Of a stretch of DNA of 64,000 bases, positions 22,901 to 33,341 are shown in pieces. The notes under the pieces were generated by a model. The model saw nothing but the letters and a program-made list of their open reading frames with translations. It had not been told where the DNA came from and searched no databases. The position numbers and the translations under genes were made by a program. The DNA is taken from assembly GCA_001051155.2 (NCBI GenBank), contig JYIP02000001.1, positions 1,798,001-1,862,000 of the forward strand, given 5' to 3'. How positions within the stretch are numbered: the stretch's first letter is position 1; the number at the start of each line of letters is the position of its first letter. Source of the DNA: Chrysoporthe austroafricana. Its lineage: Eukaryota > Ascomycota > Sordariomycetes > Diaporthales > Cryphonectriaceae.

Positions 22901-24943
22901 ACAGCCTCTCATCTCGGCAGTAGGTTTGGTGTAGCGGAACGGTAGAATGCTCAGCCCCTTCCTAGGCACCTTGAAGCTAAAACCCCATCACCACAATTCA
23001 TCCTGTAAGGGAATGTCGCCCCTCTTTTAAAATGCTCTAGCTCACCACTCGAACTTTTAGACCAGGCCTCTTGAATAGTTGCAGTGGACTGGTTACCGTT
23101 CTACTTAATATGTATGGCCTTCAATACGGTTCATGGTCCCCAACGGCTTGGACTACAGTAGCAATCGTATTATCCTCCTTAATCTGCACCGTAATAGGAT
23201 CTTTATTTTATTACTGGCGGCTTACTCAACTCATGAACCGAAACTAGGCAAGAGATAGGGCCGTTGGAGGAACTCGACTATTGTAGAATATATATATTGT
23301 GGCGCTTGCACCTTATATTCTTTTCTTTACGTTTATCAATGGAAGACCTCACTCTACACGCACGTTATTGGGGACATAATAGATCTCCTCGAAGATTGCT
23401 GAGTGGCATATATTTGATTCCTTAGCAGCAAGTTTTATCGCATCCGTCTAAGGCACCTTCCTATACCGCACCGTCCCCAGCGCGAAGAGCCCGAATAGAA
23501 CTGTCTTGCACTTTGCGGTAGGATTAGTAAAAGACTACGCTGAAGGTTACAGACGCGAGCCTACGTATGATATCCTCATCTTGTGAGCCCATTTTACAAT
23601 GGAACTGGCCGGGAACTATCCTTGCCGACAAGGTAAGTTCTTGCTAGTCTTTTCTTCTTGTATGGTAAGCTACCAGAACTAGACCTTGTAAATAGGGCTA
23701 AATTTCCGAACGGGACTTACTATTAGGACAAATTCCCTGCCGGGGCTGTACCGGAATAGAGTCGATCTCTCAGCAAAACTCCTTGCGCTATTGGTAGTAG
23801 CAGACAGATATCAGTACTGTCCGAAAGCGCCTGTCTTACGATCATAGTAATACAGTCCGTATATGGCTGCCCGCGGTCAATCTCTAGCTAATAAGTAGGA
23901 CTAGCAAAGATAGCGCTGGCAATCTCTAATTCAAATATATTATATGCTGCAGAGGTCCGACAGCATTTTAGTAAAAGACTCGGCCAGGGAATAGCTCGTG
24001 GAGATATCGGTCCTAATAGGTATATATTTCGTAAGCCTGCCTCTATCTCTAAGTGTGCCCCAAACAGCTGGCTTGCAATGTATTCTATCTTGTTTTCCCT
24101 AACCTCGATTTTGAGCTTATACTCCCGGTCATTTGTTCGTATTGACAAGGTAACGGCCGCGAAGAAAGATTGCAAATTATCCGGATCGGTCTTTCTCTTA
24201 ATCGAGGCCGCGATATAGGAAAGGAATATACTGGCATATGCAGCGATCGACGCTTTGCGAAAGACTTGAAAGGTTGCTGGAAATGTTGCTATAACTGAGC
24301 TCGCTGCCTCGGGCTGGCTGTCTTGGGTTCTTTCCGTTTCAGCGTCGGCATTGCCCTCTGAGGCTCGAGGAATAGTAGCGCTCCTTGGATGTCTGGTACG
24401 GTCGGATTATCTCGCGGTTTTTAGTAGCTGCTCGATACGTTCGCAGTCGCTACCGATAGCAGCAGTCAATCGCGTTGCGAGTTGCTATTGTAAATTACTC
24501 GATATCGTGTCGATACGGCTCAGTAGACGTTAGCGTTTCGTCTTTCCAGTTGCATGCCCTGTACTATCAGCCATTATTCTTGTAAGCGTACAGGCAGTCC
24601 AGGCGGCGATCCCGCTGTAGTCAAAGAAAATTCGTTCCGTATTGTCCAGGTCGGTATCTTGCAGTTTCTCGTACGCTTGGATATAACTGCCGGGGATTCT
24701 CTGACGATTTCTAATTGTTTCGAAAAGTAGCTGGATATTTTCATTATCGCAATCGGACATAATGTCTTTGTGAGGGGAGGGGCAGTCTTTAGGTAGTGCT
24801 GATGGATTCTCGATAGTATTTGCATATGCCACGCATGCTATTGCGGGTATGAAGCGAGGGCGGCTAAATGCATATATGGTATATCTGAATCTCCTGATAT
24901 ACTTAAGGGATGGCTAACCTCGGTAATGAAATTTCTGGAGGTG
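22900..24943. repeat. AT-rich island with RIP-like decay
   Basis: A clearly AT-rich block with abundant TA dinucleotides, against GC-rich flanks. Frames are broken by TAA and TAG stops. It looks like a mutated repeat that once had coding content (see the decayed frame at 23888-24525). No terminal repeats or target-site duplications could be recognised by eye. Confidence 0.5.
23888..24525 (-). pseudogene. Decayed unknown reading frame
   Basis: One frame on the minus strand stays coherent for about 210 codons, with two internal TAA stops near 24490 and 24406. Both could arise from CAA or CGA by C-to-T change, as in RIP. Below the second stop about 170 codons are open, including a helix-rich stretch with YASIFLSYIAASIKRKTDP and KLKIEVRENKIEYIASQLFG, ending at TAG 23888. 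An adjacent open frame of 100 codons (24832-24530, no ATG at its start) may belong to the same former gene. The product is not recognised. Confidence 0.35.
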
Positions 24944-25632
24944 CTAGACTCCACTTATCAATCTCATAGCACCCCGTACGACTGAGCGCAAGTCCTCCCG
25001 TCCCGCTAAATCCTGGACCTGCAGAACTGTCCTGGCCTCGTACAATACTACCGTGAATTCACCTCGACTTACGAAACCAATATATCTTGATACCTTGGCC
25101 TTCCCAGGGACATCCCGCAGCATAAGCTTGGTAGGACTACTGGGCGCCCGTAGATCATAAACGATGCGGCGCCACAAATCGAAATGCCTGCGGAAGCAGA
25201 ATTTCAGGAATCCAGAGGCGTCCTCAGATAGGGCCAGGGGGATAGGGCACGCTAGCGGTCGCACTACCATCTCGTAATTTGGCAAGCCGGTCCAACGATC
25301 CCTTAGGGTAATGCATTGAAATGACCAATAAACTATAGAGACGCAAGAGAATTAGTCTATAGCTTGCGAGGCGCTGTTCAGTGTGATCTACCGGTACTTG
25401 CCTTGTTCCTCACTATCAGACGAGCCTGTCTTAATAGAGGTAGCAGTGGAGACCGACCTTGGTCGGGCAAATGCATGCTTGAAGGGCGGCATGGAGGTTG
25501 AATGGAGCGACGAGTCATAAGAGTCTGTCGAGGGCGAGAGGCGATCGGGAGCCTTGGGTTGGTATCAGGAGGAGAATGACCAAACTCGGATTGCGAGGTC
25601 AATGCTGTTTTATGTTCGTAGGCTACGTCCAT
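24944..25632 (-). CDS. Unknown two-exon gene within the AT-rich island
   Basis: Exons 25632-25398 and 25332-24944 with a 65 bp intron (GTACCG donor, CTATAG acceptor, CTAAT branch-like site) join in frame to 207 residues. The first 78 residues are polar and Pro/Arg-rich. The second exon is better ordered: YWSFQCITLRDRWTGLPNYE, then FLKFCFRRHFDLWRRIVYDL and RGEFTVVLYEARTVLQVQDL, an alternating helix/strand pattern. I do not recognise it. It is intact although the surrounding DNA is decayed, so it may be a lineage-specific gene, a repeat-borne gene or a recent pseudogene. The donor is not consensus, which lowers confidence. Confidence 0.42.
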
Positions 25633-26386
25633 ACTCCCTAGATTTCCCAAGGTTCCAACATATTCGCAGGCTACGCAGCCTCCTTATGTGTGCTGAGGCA
25701 TTGTCTCGTGTCCAACCGCCGGAACACTTGCGTTGCCTACACATTCCATTTTACTTTGGTGCTTTTCCATAGCGAACTCTCCGATGTTACCCCTGTCATT
25801 CCATGGGACTCGCCCGAATCCTTGCATTACAGGTGGTAAGATCCGAGCCGACTTGGCAGCACCGCGCTCGCTCGCCGGACGAGACCTTGCCTCTCTCCTT
25901 ATAGCTGCTTGGGTGCGGGTGCGGATCTCTCCCGGTGTCCTGAGCGTCTGGACTCGACAGCGCTGTTGAAGATGTCGACTTCTCGACTCCCCATGCCAAG
26001 TGGCAGACCTCGCCGCGAGAAAACGGCGGCTTACATAAGCAAGTCAACGTCGTCTCAAGGCCTGGGTTCAGCCCTCGGTCAAAACCTTGGTGGAAGATCC
26101 ACGAAGTGTGGCTCGTCTGGTTGCTTCTCGCGAGAAAGTTGCCCGGGGGTACCGTCTGGCAGATCGAGAGGGTTGTGGGGGAACCAAGACACAGAAGGTG
26201 ACGACGCCTTGTTGAGTATTCTTGGTGTTGCGTAGGTGTGCCTCATCAACGTGATGATGGATATTGAACACCTGTATCTGTGTTGATGTTGGGAATTAGT
26301 ATCGTGGCTGCTGCGGAAAGATGCCTCTGCTACATGTGTTGGCTGCTGGGAGCAATACTGAAGGTTCATTCGTGAAGGCTCGGTCA

Positions 26387-26440
26387 GGTCAAGTGAGAAG
26401 GCTGCTGGTCAAGTGACAAGGCTGGTCAAGTGAGAAGGCA
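26387..26440. repeat. Three short direct repeats
   Basis: GGTCAAGTGA followed by GAAGGC or CAAGGC occurs three times at spacings of 20 and 16 bp. Function unknown; could be a protein-binding array or slippage product. Confidence 0.6.
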
Positions 26441-26669
26441 GTTGGTATTTTAGGGAGAATGCCCAAGCGGGCTGTTCTGGTGCTGTCATGCTGTGGTTAT
26501 GCTGGTACCCTATCTGTGTTCTGGATCGGGCGTGGTCAGGAAGCTGGCTGTCCTGTGTTGACAGTGCGGTTGGCAGTTGCCGTGCAGCTGCGAGCTGATA
26601 TTCACTTGCTTTCAAACTTGCACATATAGGTGGCGTCAGCTCCAGCACTAGCACCTGGTCAGGATCTGG

Positions 26670-27058
26670 TGGTTGGATGGCGCAGTGGTCAAGCGCGTAA
26701 CGCGATTAATATTGAAGACATCTCAAACCACGCTTGCCAAAAATAAAACAGCTCTGCCACCCTTGCCCCCTCCCCCCTCCCCTTCCCAACCCCCCGGGGG
26801 CAGAGCAACTCCACCAGAAACGATCCGTTGAGACCCAGACACAGTGACAATCCTAAAGCCCCAGCCGTACGGCGGGCCAAGGTTGAGCCAGCACTGCAAA
26901 GAAATACCCATCGGACCCCGAAAGGGCGGGCGCGCTGTAGCGATTCATCGGCAGGGCGTGGAAGACGGTTGGCGATCTTCCCTTTTTGGGGCGCCTTGGT
27001 TTGTTATTGTCTGTAGCTGGCCGCGGGTTCAAATCCCCGCGCAGCCCAGTTCTTTTTT
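26670..27058 (+). ncRNA. tRNA-derived or Pol III-like relic (uncertain)
   Basis: TGGCGCAGTGG at 26677-26687 fits the box A consensus and lies in a D-arm-like hairpin (GCGC...GCGC). GGTTCAAATCC at 27026-27036 fits box B and is followed by a T7 run at 27053-27059. The boxes are about 350 bp apart, too far for a normal tRNA, and the two halves do not form a matching acceptor stem. It may be a SINE-like or rearranged tRNA relic, or chance. Confidence 0.2.
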
Positions 27059-27489
27059 TCCCCCTCAGCACGACGTATTGAGACGGCGAGCTGGGGCGTG
27101 ACCTCTGGGCAGCAGCATTGCTGGGGTCTCTCGCTCGGTTCAGCAGCCCAACTGGTATTTTTTCCCGCTCTGTGTTTGGAATATTCATTGGACAGGTTGT
27201 ATTGATACACAACTCCGCCTCCTGCAATCCGAAGATGAGCACATAATAACCTGATGGAGCAGTCTCTGCACTGCAGGAACGGCACACATCCTCCTGTCAA
27301 CCGGCTGTCCGACACCATTGTCACGAAGCTGAGAACACGGTCAGGCCTACAGAGGAGTCATGGCAAGAACATATGGTAAATATAGCAGCTGAATGAGAGG
27401 AGCCGCCTGCAGCACAAAAGGCAGACACCAGCCACATATACAATCTACGCAGCTCCACGCCGACCAGCAACAAAACCCAAGGCGGAACC

Positions 27490-29412
27490 TCAGAGCGCAT
27501 AGCCCATCGTCTCGACTGGCGTGGCGGGAGTTCTCGGGTCTTCCTCCCGCAGGTGGCTCGTGAGGTGCTGGAAGCTGCCCCCGAGCGGGAGCGAGATCAC
27601 GGTCGCCCTGTTCGCCCGCCGCCTCGACGGCATCCAGCCGCCGGCGCCGGCGCCCGAGTCCCGTGCGCACCTGGCGCCGGACGGCGATGAGCCGGTCCGC
27701 GTCCGCGGCCACGTCGACGACAGCGCGCTGAGGCTCGTCTTGAGCACCGGCCAGATCTTCTTGCCCACCAGCTGCCGGATGGCCGGCAAGCAAGCGATCG
27801 CGAAGCACGAGGTCAGCTCGGCGTAGTAGGCGTAGTAGGTCGCCCAGATCAGGCGCTGGTAGGTGTCCTCGGAGAGGTCTGGGTTAATAGAGTTTCTCCT
27901 GTCAGCCTTGGACCTTGCGCAAGAGAAACGGGTGGAGGGGGGGGAGAGCAGAGCGCATACTGGGATTCTTCTGGAGGCGGTAGAGCACGAAGCGCAGGAT
28001 GGCGACGAGGCAGGTCAGGACGCCGGTAGCGAACACGGCGATGACGCCAGCCCTGCGGCCGGCGCGCATCTGCAGGCGCCAGACGACGACGGCGGGGACG
28101 GCGACGAGCCAGGCGTCGAAGGCGGCGTTGACGGCCGCGTACGCACCACTGCCGTCCCAGGCGTCGTCGTACGTGCAGCCGGCGGGCAGGTCGAGGGCGA
28201 AGTTGCACGCGAAAGGGCGGGCGACAAAAAAAGCCGCCACGGCGTACGAGAGCGCGAGCAGCGCCCCGAACGCCTGCGTCCCGCGCAGCACCCGCCGCAG
28301 CCGCGGGCCCTCGAACAGGCGCTGGTACAGCGCCGCGATCGACGCCTTGCTCAGGCCCAGGCACGCGGCGTACAGCACCGCGCGCGCGAAGTCGATGCGC
28401 CAGAAGGGCGGCAGGTTGGCGAAGTCGAGCGTCCAGTAGTTGATGTAGTCGCCGTAGTGGCCCTCCAGCATGCACATGACGAACTGCCCGACCAGTATAG
28501 CCTGTGCGCGCAGGATCAGCGTCACCGTCCTCGGCTCTAGGTGTGTGGGGGGGGGGGGGCTGGCCGGGGCCGCCGTATCGGGGATTTCCCACCACACCCG
28601 GCCCCCCCCCCCCCCGGGCCCCCNAGAACCACGGGGCTGGGAACCTGGGGCTGGGACGACGCGCTGTGTGTCGCAGCCTACGTAAGTGCGAGCTCGACCA
28701 ATCCCCCCCCCCCCCACCCACCTAGGCCCGGGGACGGGGCCGCGGTTCCCCCCCCCCCAGGCCTTCCTGGCGGGGCGGTCCTTCCTGGGCGTCCCGGGGT
28801 CTGGGGGGGGGGGGGGGGGGGGATTGGTCGAGCTCGCACTTACGTAGGCTGCGACACACAGCGCGTCGTCCCAGCCCCAGGTTCCCAGCCCCGTGGTTCT
28901 TGCCGTGATACGAAGCCCGAAGAAGATGGTCTGGATTATGAAGACGACGATGGCCGCCGTCCAGTAGTCCGGGTCAACCGTCCAGACCGGGCGCGGCACC
29001 TCGCAGTCGCGGTAGAGCACGCGGTAGCTCGCTGGGACCGCAAATCATGTCAGCGGTCTGCGGTTAAAGGCTGATGTTCATTTTGGGGATCAGTCGCGAT
29101 GGTAGACCCACTGTAGTATTGTGAGGGTACATCGCATGTATTGTAAAGACACTGGGCGATGTCGTTGAAGCCTGTGCCCGAGCAGGCACAGCCTAGGTTC
29201 GTGGTGGAATTGCATGATGTCTCGTAGCAGTTGACCTAGATGACACCGGGAGTCAATGTACTTAGCCACTCGCATTCCAATATGGGAGGTTGGGAGATGC
29301 GAAGGGCTTGACTTACACCGCACTCAGTGAGTTGAACCTCACTGATATTCCGGGCAGCGATGGCTGTGGCGAATAGACCCAGCGTGAAGAATACATACGT
29401 CGAGAGCGACAT
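27490..29412 (-). CDS. CFEM-domain G-protein-coupled receptor, Pth11 class
   Basis: Five exons (29412-29317, 29235-29112, 29031-28844, 28501-27961, 27878-27490) join in frame to 445 residues. Residues 1-20 are a signal peptide. A CFEM domain follows with exactly eight cysteines (C31, C35, C40, C48, C50, C61, C66, C83); the last two are 16 residues apart, as the family requires. Seven hydrophobic segments follow, with the Pth11-type GTWGWDDALCVAAY motif after the first and ELTSCFAIACLPAIRQLV at the last. The tail is cytosolic and basic. Pth11-like receptors sense surface or host cues upstream of G-protein/cAMP signalling in filamentous ascomycetes. Intron 3 contains an N and a mirrored copy of exon 3, so its true length is unknown, but all exons are intact. 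Confidence 0.85.
28625..28900. repeat. Inverted duplication beside an assembly gap
   Basis: 28625-28704 and 28821-28900 are exact reverse complements (80 bp), each ending in a C/G homopolymer facing inward. The left arm begins immediately after the N at 28624 and mirrors the end of exon 3 and the start of intron 3 of the GPCR gene. This pattern fits a fold-back assembly error at a poly-C tract rather than a biological repeat. Confidence 0.9.
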
Positions 29413-31318
29413 CTCTACATACCATAACGAGGGAAACAGCAGGAGGTATTATCCAGAAATATCACCTAGGAGGGCGATTATCGCTAGGAAAAGTCGAATT
29501 GGAATCCGCCGCTCGACAAATGCGCATCTCTACGCATACACGGCCGTGAACAATCGACACTGGCCCCGGCGCCATGCTGGGCGATATGGATAACTAAGAC
29601 CCTTTCTCGTTCGTGTCCCAAACTGTCCTGCAGATACGCAACAGAAGTTCCTCACGGCCGTCCCCATGCGTCCCGGTGTTGTGCCTGAAGGTTATAAATA
29701 GCCTACTAGCTCGCGAGGCGGGATATTGATTGAAAGGATACATTCAAGGCAAACCCGACAACAGGACAACGACAGCATACGGTATAGGTATAGTCTTTGG
29801 CTCTTGGGCCCGTTCGAGGAGCATCATCATTACCATATTGAACGGCCGCATGTGCATATTAATTGTGTGAACTATCTACCTAAAACCGACCCCTTCATAA
29901 TACAATGCATTGCTGCCTTCTTCCGAGACCCCTTGACACTATAAACTGGCACAACACACCATCCTCTCTCCGAAGAAAAACGACTACAATTTCACGCTCA
30001 GTAAACAGGTTCCAAGCCCAAAAGTCAAAGAAAATCGCCCAATCAACACACCGCGTGCTTCGAGCCATGAAGGGAGCCGGTGGCGGTGGCGTCCGAAGAA
30101 AGGACTGAACCTCACCACGGCACCGACGAGACCAACAAAGGAAGCGCGTGCGCTTATTCTAAATAATGATCATCCCAATTACCCCCATCTCCCTCCTACC
30201 CGCCCGGATGAGCACAAAGCCACGAGCTCCCGCGCGTTCTCGATCGTCCTCCTACTGCTCCCGCGGCTCCAGACGCCGTCCCTCTCGCGTAGGCCGAGTG
30301 GTCTCCTGCTGCACCCTCGCTTCGCTGCCCTGAGGGACCGGTAGCATATCCCGATCACGGAAGCACATCACCAGCACGACACGGGAAGAGCCCTAGGGCA
30401 GTGATCCTGCTGTTTTTCGAAGTGGGTTGGTTTAATATTTCTAGTATATAGGGGGGGGGGCCAGGAGCCCCTTCTTCCGCCCGCCCTTCCAGACGGCATC
30501 CCGCTCGTAGACAGACCTTCACCGCATTCTCCCCACCGGTAAATACAGGTCCACGATGAGTTATGTACAATGGATAGATGAGAGGAAGGGGAGTGGGTGG
30601 TGGTGGTAAATTGGAACGGGTGGGGAAACATGGGCGGTCGTCGTCTCGATCTTCCTTGCGGCGTCTCATCTCGCTCTTCGTGGCTGTGTCCTGCGCTCGT
30701 AGCTCTGTCCGTCCCCCCTCCTCCCCTCCGGAACCGCGCGCGTAGCCTTCGGTTCCCCCAGATACATATCCTTTTCATCGCTGCTCGTGACAGCTGGCGT
30801 TCGGTGCCTCCCGGCACCGCTTTGAGTATTATATAGCCACGCCGGGTATGGAAAGTGGAGCCTATGGTCGAATGGCGACCGAGTTTTGAAGGATCCGTCC
30901 CTCGACATGTGGCCGATTATCCTGGAATTAAAGCCGAAACCGCTTGAACTCCGTGAAAATGTGTGGTATGACGAATAAGCCCAACAACAAAAGAAATGTA
31001 AACTTTGCCGATTTGAATGCAAAATCGATGGCCGAGTAAAATTAGATCCTGCACGTGCTGGTTTAGAGGCTGGTCGGTAGGATCGCGCACACGAAAAAAA
31101 AAGCAAAAAAGACACCCAGAACTTGATGGAGTATGAGCCGTCGCGTATCTTCTGCGTGAGCGAGTGTGGGATTCTATAAATGTTGTTTGGATCCGGAACT
31201 CGTCGCTAAACGGCATTCGTCGTTTGTGATAGTCGGAACTGATGATAAGGGGGGCCGAACGCTCTCGTCTCGGCGACAATACGCCTGTTCTCTCTCGTAG
31301 ATTGTACCCATAGGCAGG
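29413..31318. other. Spacer between the GPCR and LIM genes
   Basis: AT-richer near the GPCR start (29.4-30.2 kb), more balanced further right, where it probably includes the LIM gene's 3' untranslated region. No supported gene. Confidence 0.5.
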
Positions 31319-33341
31319 TTACATCATGCCTAGTCGGGTCCTTCGCTTCTCCATCTTAGGCATCGGCGGGGCCAGTCCCATTCCGGGCCCTCTCGGCATC
31401 GGTGGTCCCATCCTGCCGTTGCCAGGACCCATGGGCCTTGGTGGAAGACCGGCACCGGGAGGAGGCCGCATTCCCGGTCGTCCCGGGGGTGCCAGGGGCG
31501 AGCTGCCGTAGCTCCGCTGAGAGCTCATCGAGCTCATCGAAGGGGTCCGCCTCTTGGACTGGAGCCGTCGCCACGCGTCCCTCTCACAGTACGCCCTGCC
31601 CTCTACCTCGAAGTACCCATCGCTCAGCACCCTCTGGCAGTCGTCGCAGCGGAAGCAGTTGACATGGTACTTCGTGTACCTCTCGTCCTCCAGATACTGT
31701 CCTTCGATGCCGTCCGAGCAGGATCCGCAGAGACTGCCGTTCTCCTTGTGGTAGTGGAACTTGCAGAAGGGCCTGTCGCCGTGCACGTAGAATTCAGCCG
31801 TCTGGAAAGGTTCACTGCAGGTGGTGCAGACGAAGCAAGCCTTGTGATAACGGCCCGTCAACCTCCCGTCGGCGCTCGAGACGGACTTGCCGGTGATAGC
31901 TAAGCCACACGCCTTGCAATTCCCTCGTGACTTTTGCCCAGTGGTGTCGCGACGAGAGGGTGCGTCTGATGGTGATGGAGGGAGCGTTTTCGGAGGCCCG
32001 GTCCGCACTCCTGCCTGGATAGCCGGATCTTGGCGATCGGTCCGGTCCCATTTTGATTGGGGTGGGGATGGTGGCCGACGTCCCTGGACGGCTGGATCAT
32101 ATCGATTGTTCGAGTTTGGTGGCAGCCGCGCCTCAGGGCTCCCTGGTGCCCCAAGCTCGGGCGTCGGCGGAAGCTCCTTCGGCCTCAGCTCGTCCATCGA
32201 GGACTGTACATCATTGATCAGGGTGTCGAAGGCCGACCCGGCGTGGGAAGGCTTCCGGGGAGATGTTGCCGACCGGGGAGGACTTGTGCTCGAGCTTGGG
32301 TGGCTGGCCTGGCTCGACCCACGCGATATAGAAGACGCGATCGATGCCGATGGCGAGTGGTAGGGGTTCTTGCTCCCGAACTCCGCCTCCAGGTTGATAT
32401 TGGAGTTCTTGTTCGGTGACCGCACCAGACTTGTCCGCGGCGGTGGTGGTCGCGACGTGTCGCGGAGTCTGTCTGGCCTGGGTCCCGGGGCGGACGGGGC
32501 ACGCAGTGGCTGCTCAAGCCTCTCGAGCCTCTCCGACGGTCTAGTTGGTAGTGTTTCTGAGCGGTTGGGAGCTGCAAACGAATCCGGCTGGTCGTTCCCC
32601 CTGGACGGTGGCGGCCCGAACCCGCCATAGCCATTATTCTTTGGCATTCTTGGTGGACCCATCCCGTTGCTCGACGCAGACGTGCCGGGGCGGTCAGTTT
32701 CCGGCTGCCGCCGAGGGGGGCTCCTCGGATTGGGCATGGGTGGTGGGGAGTCCATGTCCTGTGCGTAAGGCCCTGCGGCGATGCTTTCTATTCTTGTTAG
32801 CAGACTGAGGCCCTGCTTCTTCGGGCTCGTCATCGGGTAGGCAGGCTCAGGCTCGACGTCGCCGAAGCCGCCATACCCTCCAGGCCGCATCGACGGTGGC
32901 ATGCTCTGCTCATCATTCACTGCGATCGTCGGCGCGAAATAGTCGTCGGCCCTGCCTATACTGGGCCGCGCGCCGGGTGTCCTTGGCGACACGCTCCTGG
33001 AGCCGCTCGAGAGGCTCATGGGGGTCCGCGGCTGGCGCAAATAGCTGCGGTCTGTCCGACAATGGTCAGCACGGCGCGGTCAGGGCTGGCACCCGGGAGG
33101 CTCTCGACTTACTGGCAATGGCCGTGTCGACCGGCGGTATGGCGCCAATCTTGTCGTGTACGCTCCTGCCGAGGGGCATGAAGGTGTCCATGGAGGAATT
33201 CGCGCCCCCGGCAGCAGCGCTGCCTCCACCCCCAGGTCCGGCGCAGACATGGTCGCCCATCATGGAGATCTCGATCTCCTGGCCGCATGACGAGCACTTG
33301 ATCGAGGGCATGAAGCCCGACTCTCGAGGGACTGCCGCCAT
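31319..33341 (-). CDS. PXL1: Paxillin-like LIM-domain protein
   Basis: Exons 33341-33113 and 33051-31319 (61 bp intron, GTAAGT donor, GACAG acceptor) encode 653 residues. A long disordered Pro/Ser/Arg-rich N-terminal region precedes two tandem LIM domains: LIM1 starts at C455 (NCKACGLAITG) and LIM2 at C518 (CGSCSDGIEGQYLEDERYTK), each with the C-x2-C...H-x2-C...C-x2-C...C-x2-C/H zinc pattern. The C-terminus is Pro/Gly/Met-rich. This layout fits fungal Pxl1, a cortical scaffold that links Rho signalling to actin and septum formation. A small extra cysteine motif sits at the very N-terminus (C16-x2-C19...H31-x-C33). The gene assignment is by domain layout; another fungal LIM scaffold is possible. 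Confidence 0.8.

Larger units (their letters stand above)
25633..27489. other. Spacer with short repeats and Pol III-like boxes
   Basis: About 1.9 kb. It holds three copies of a GGTCAAGTGA-type motif (26387-26440) and box A-like and box B-like sequences at 26677 and 27026. No protein gene is supported: the longer minus-strand frame over 27004-27324 is antisense to the box B element. Confidence 0.45.

Noticed and set aside
27902..29020. One continuous frame through the GPCR gene, including the N
   Set aside because: It reads through intron 3, where the sequence is mirrored and gapped, and begins at GTG. The five-exon model restores the CFEM domain and all known motifs.
28541..29074. Plus-strand frame carrying the GTWGWDD motif
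   Set aside because: It exists only because of the inverted duplicate of exon 3 beside the N; not a second gene.
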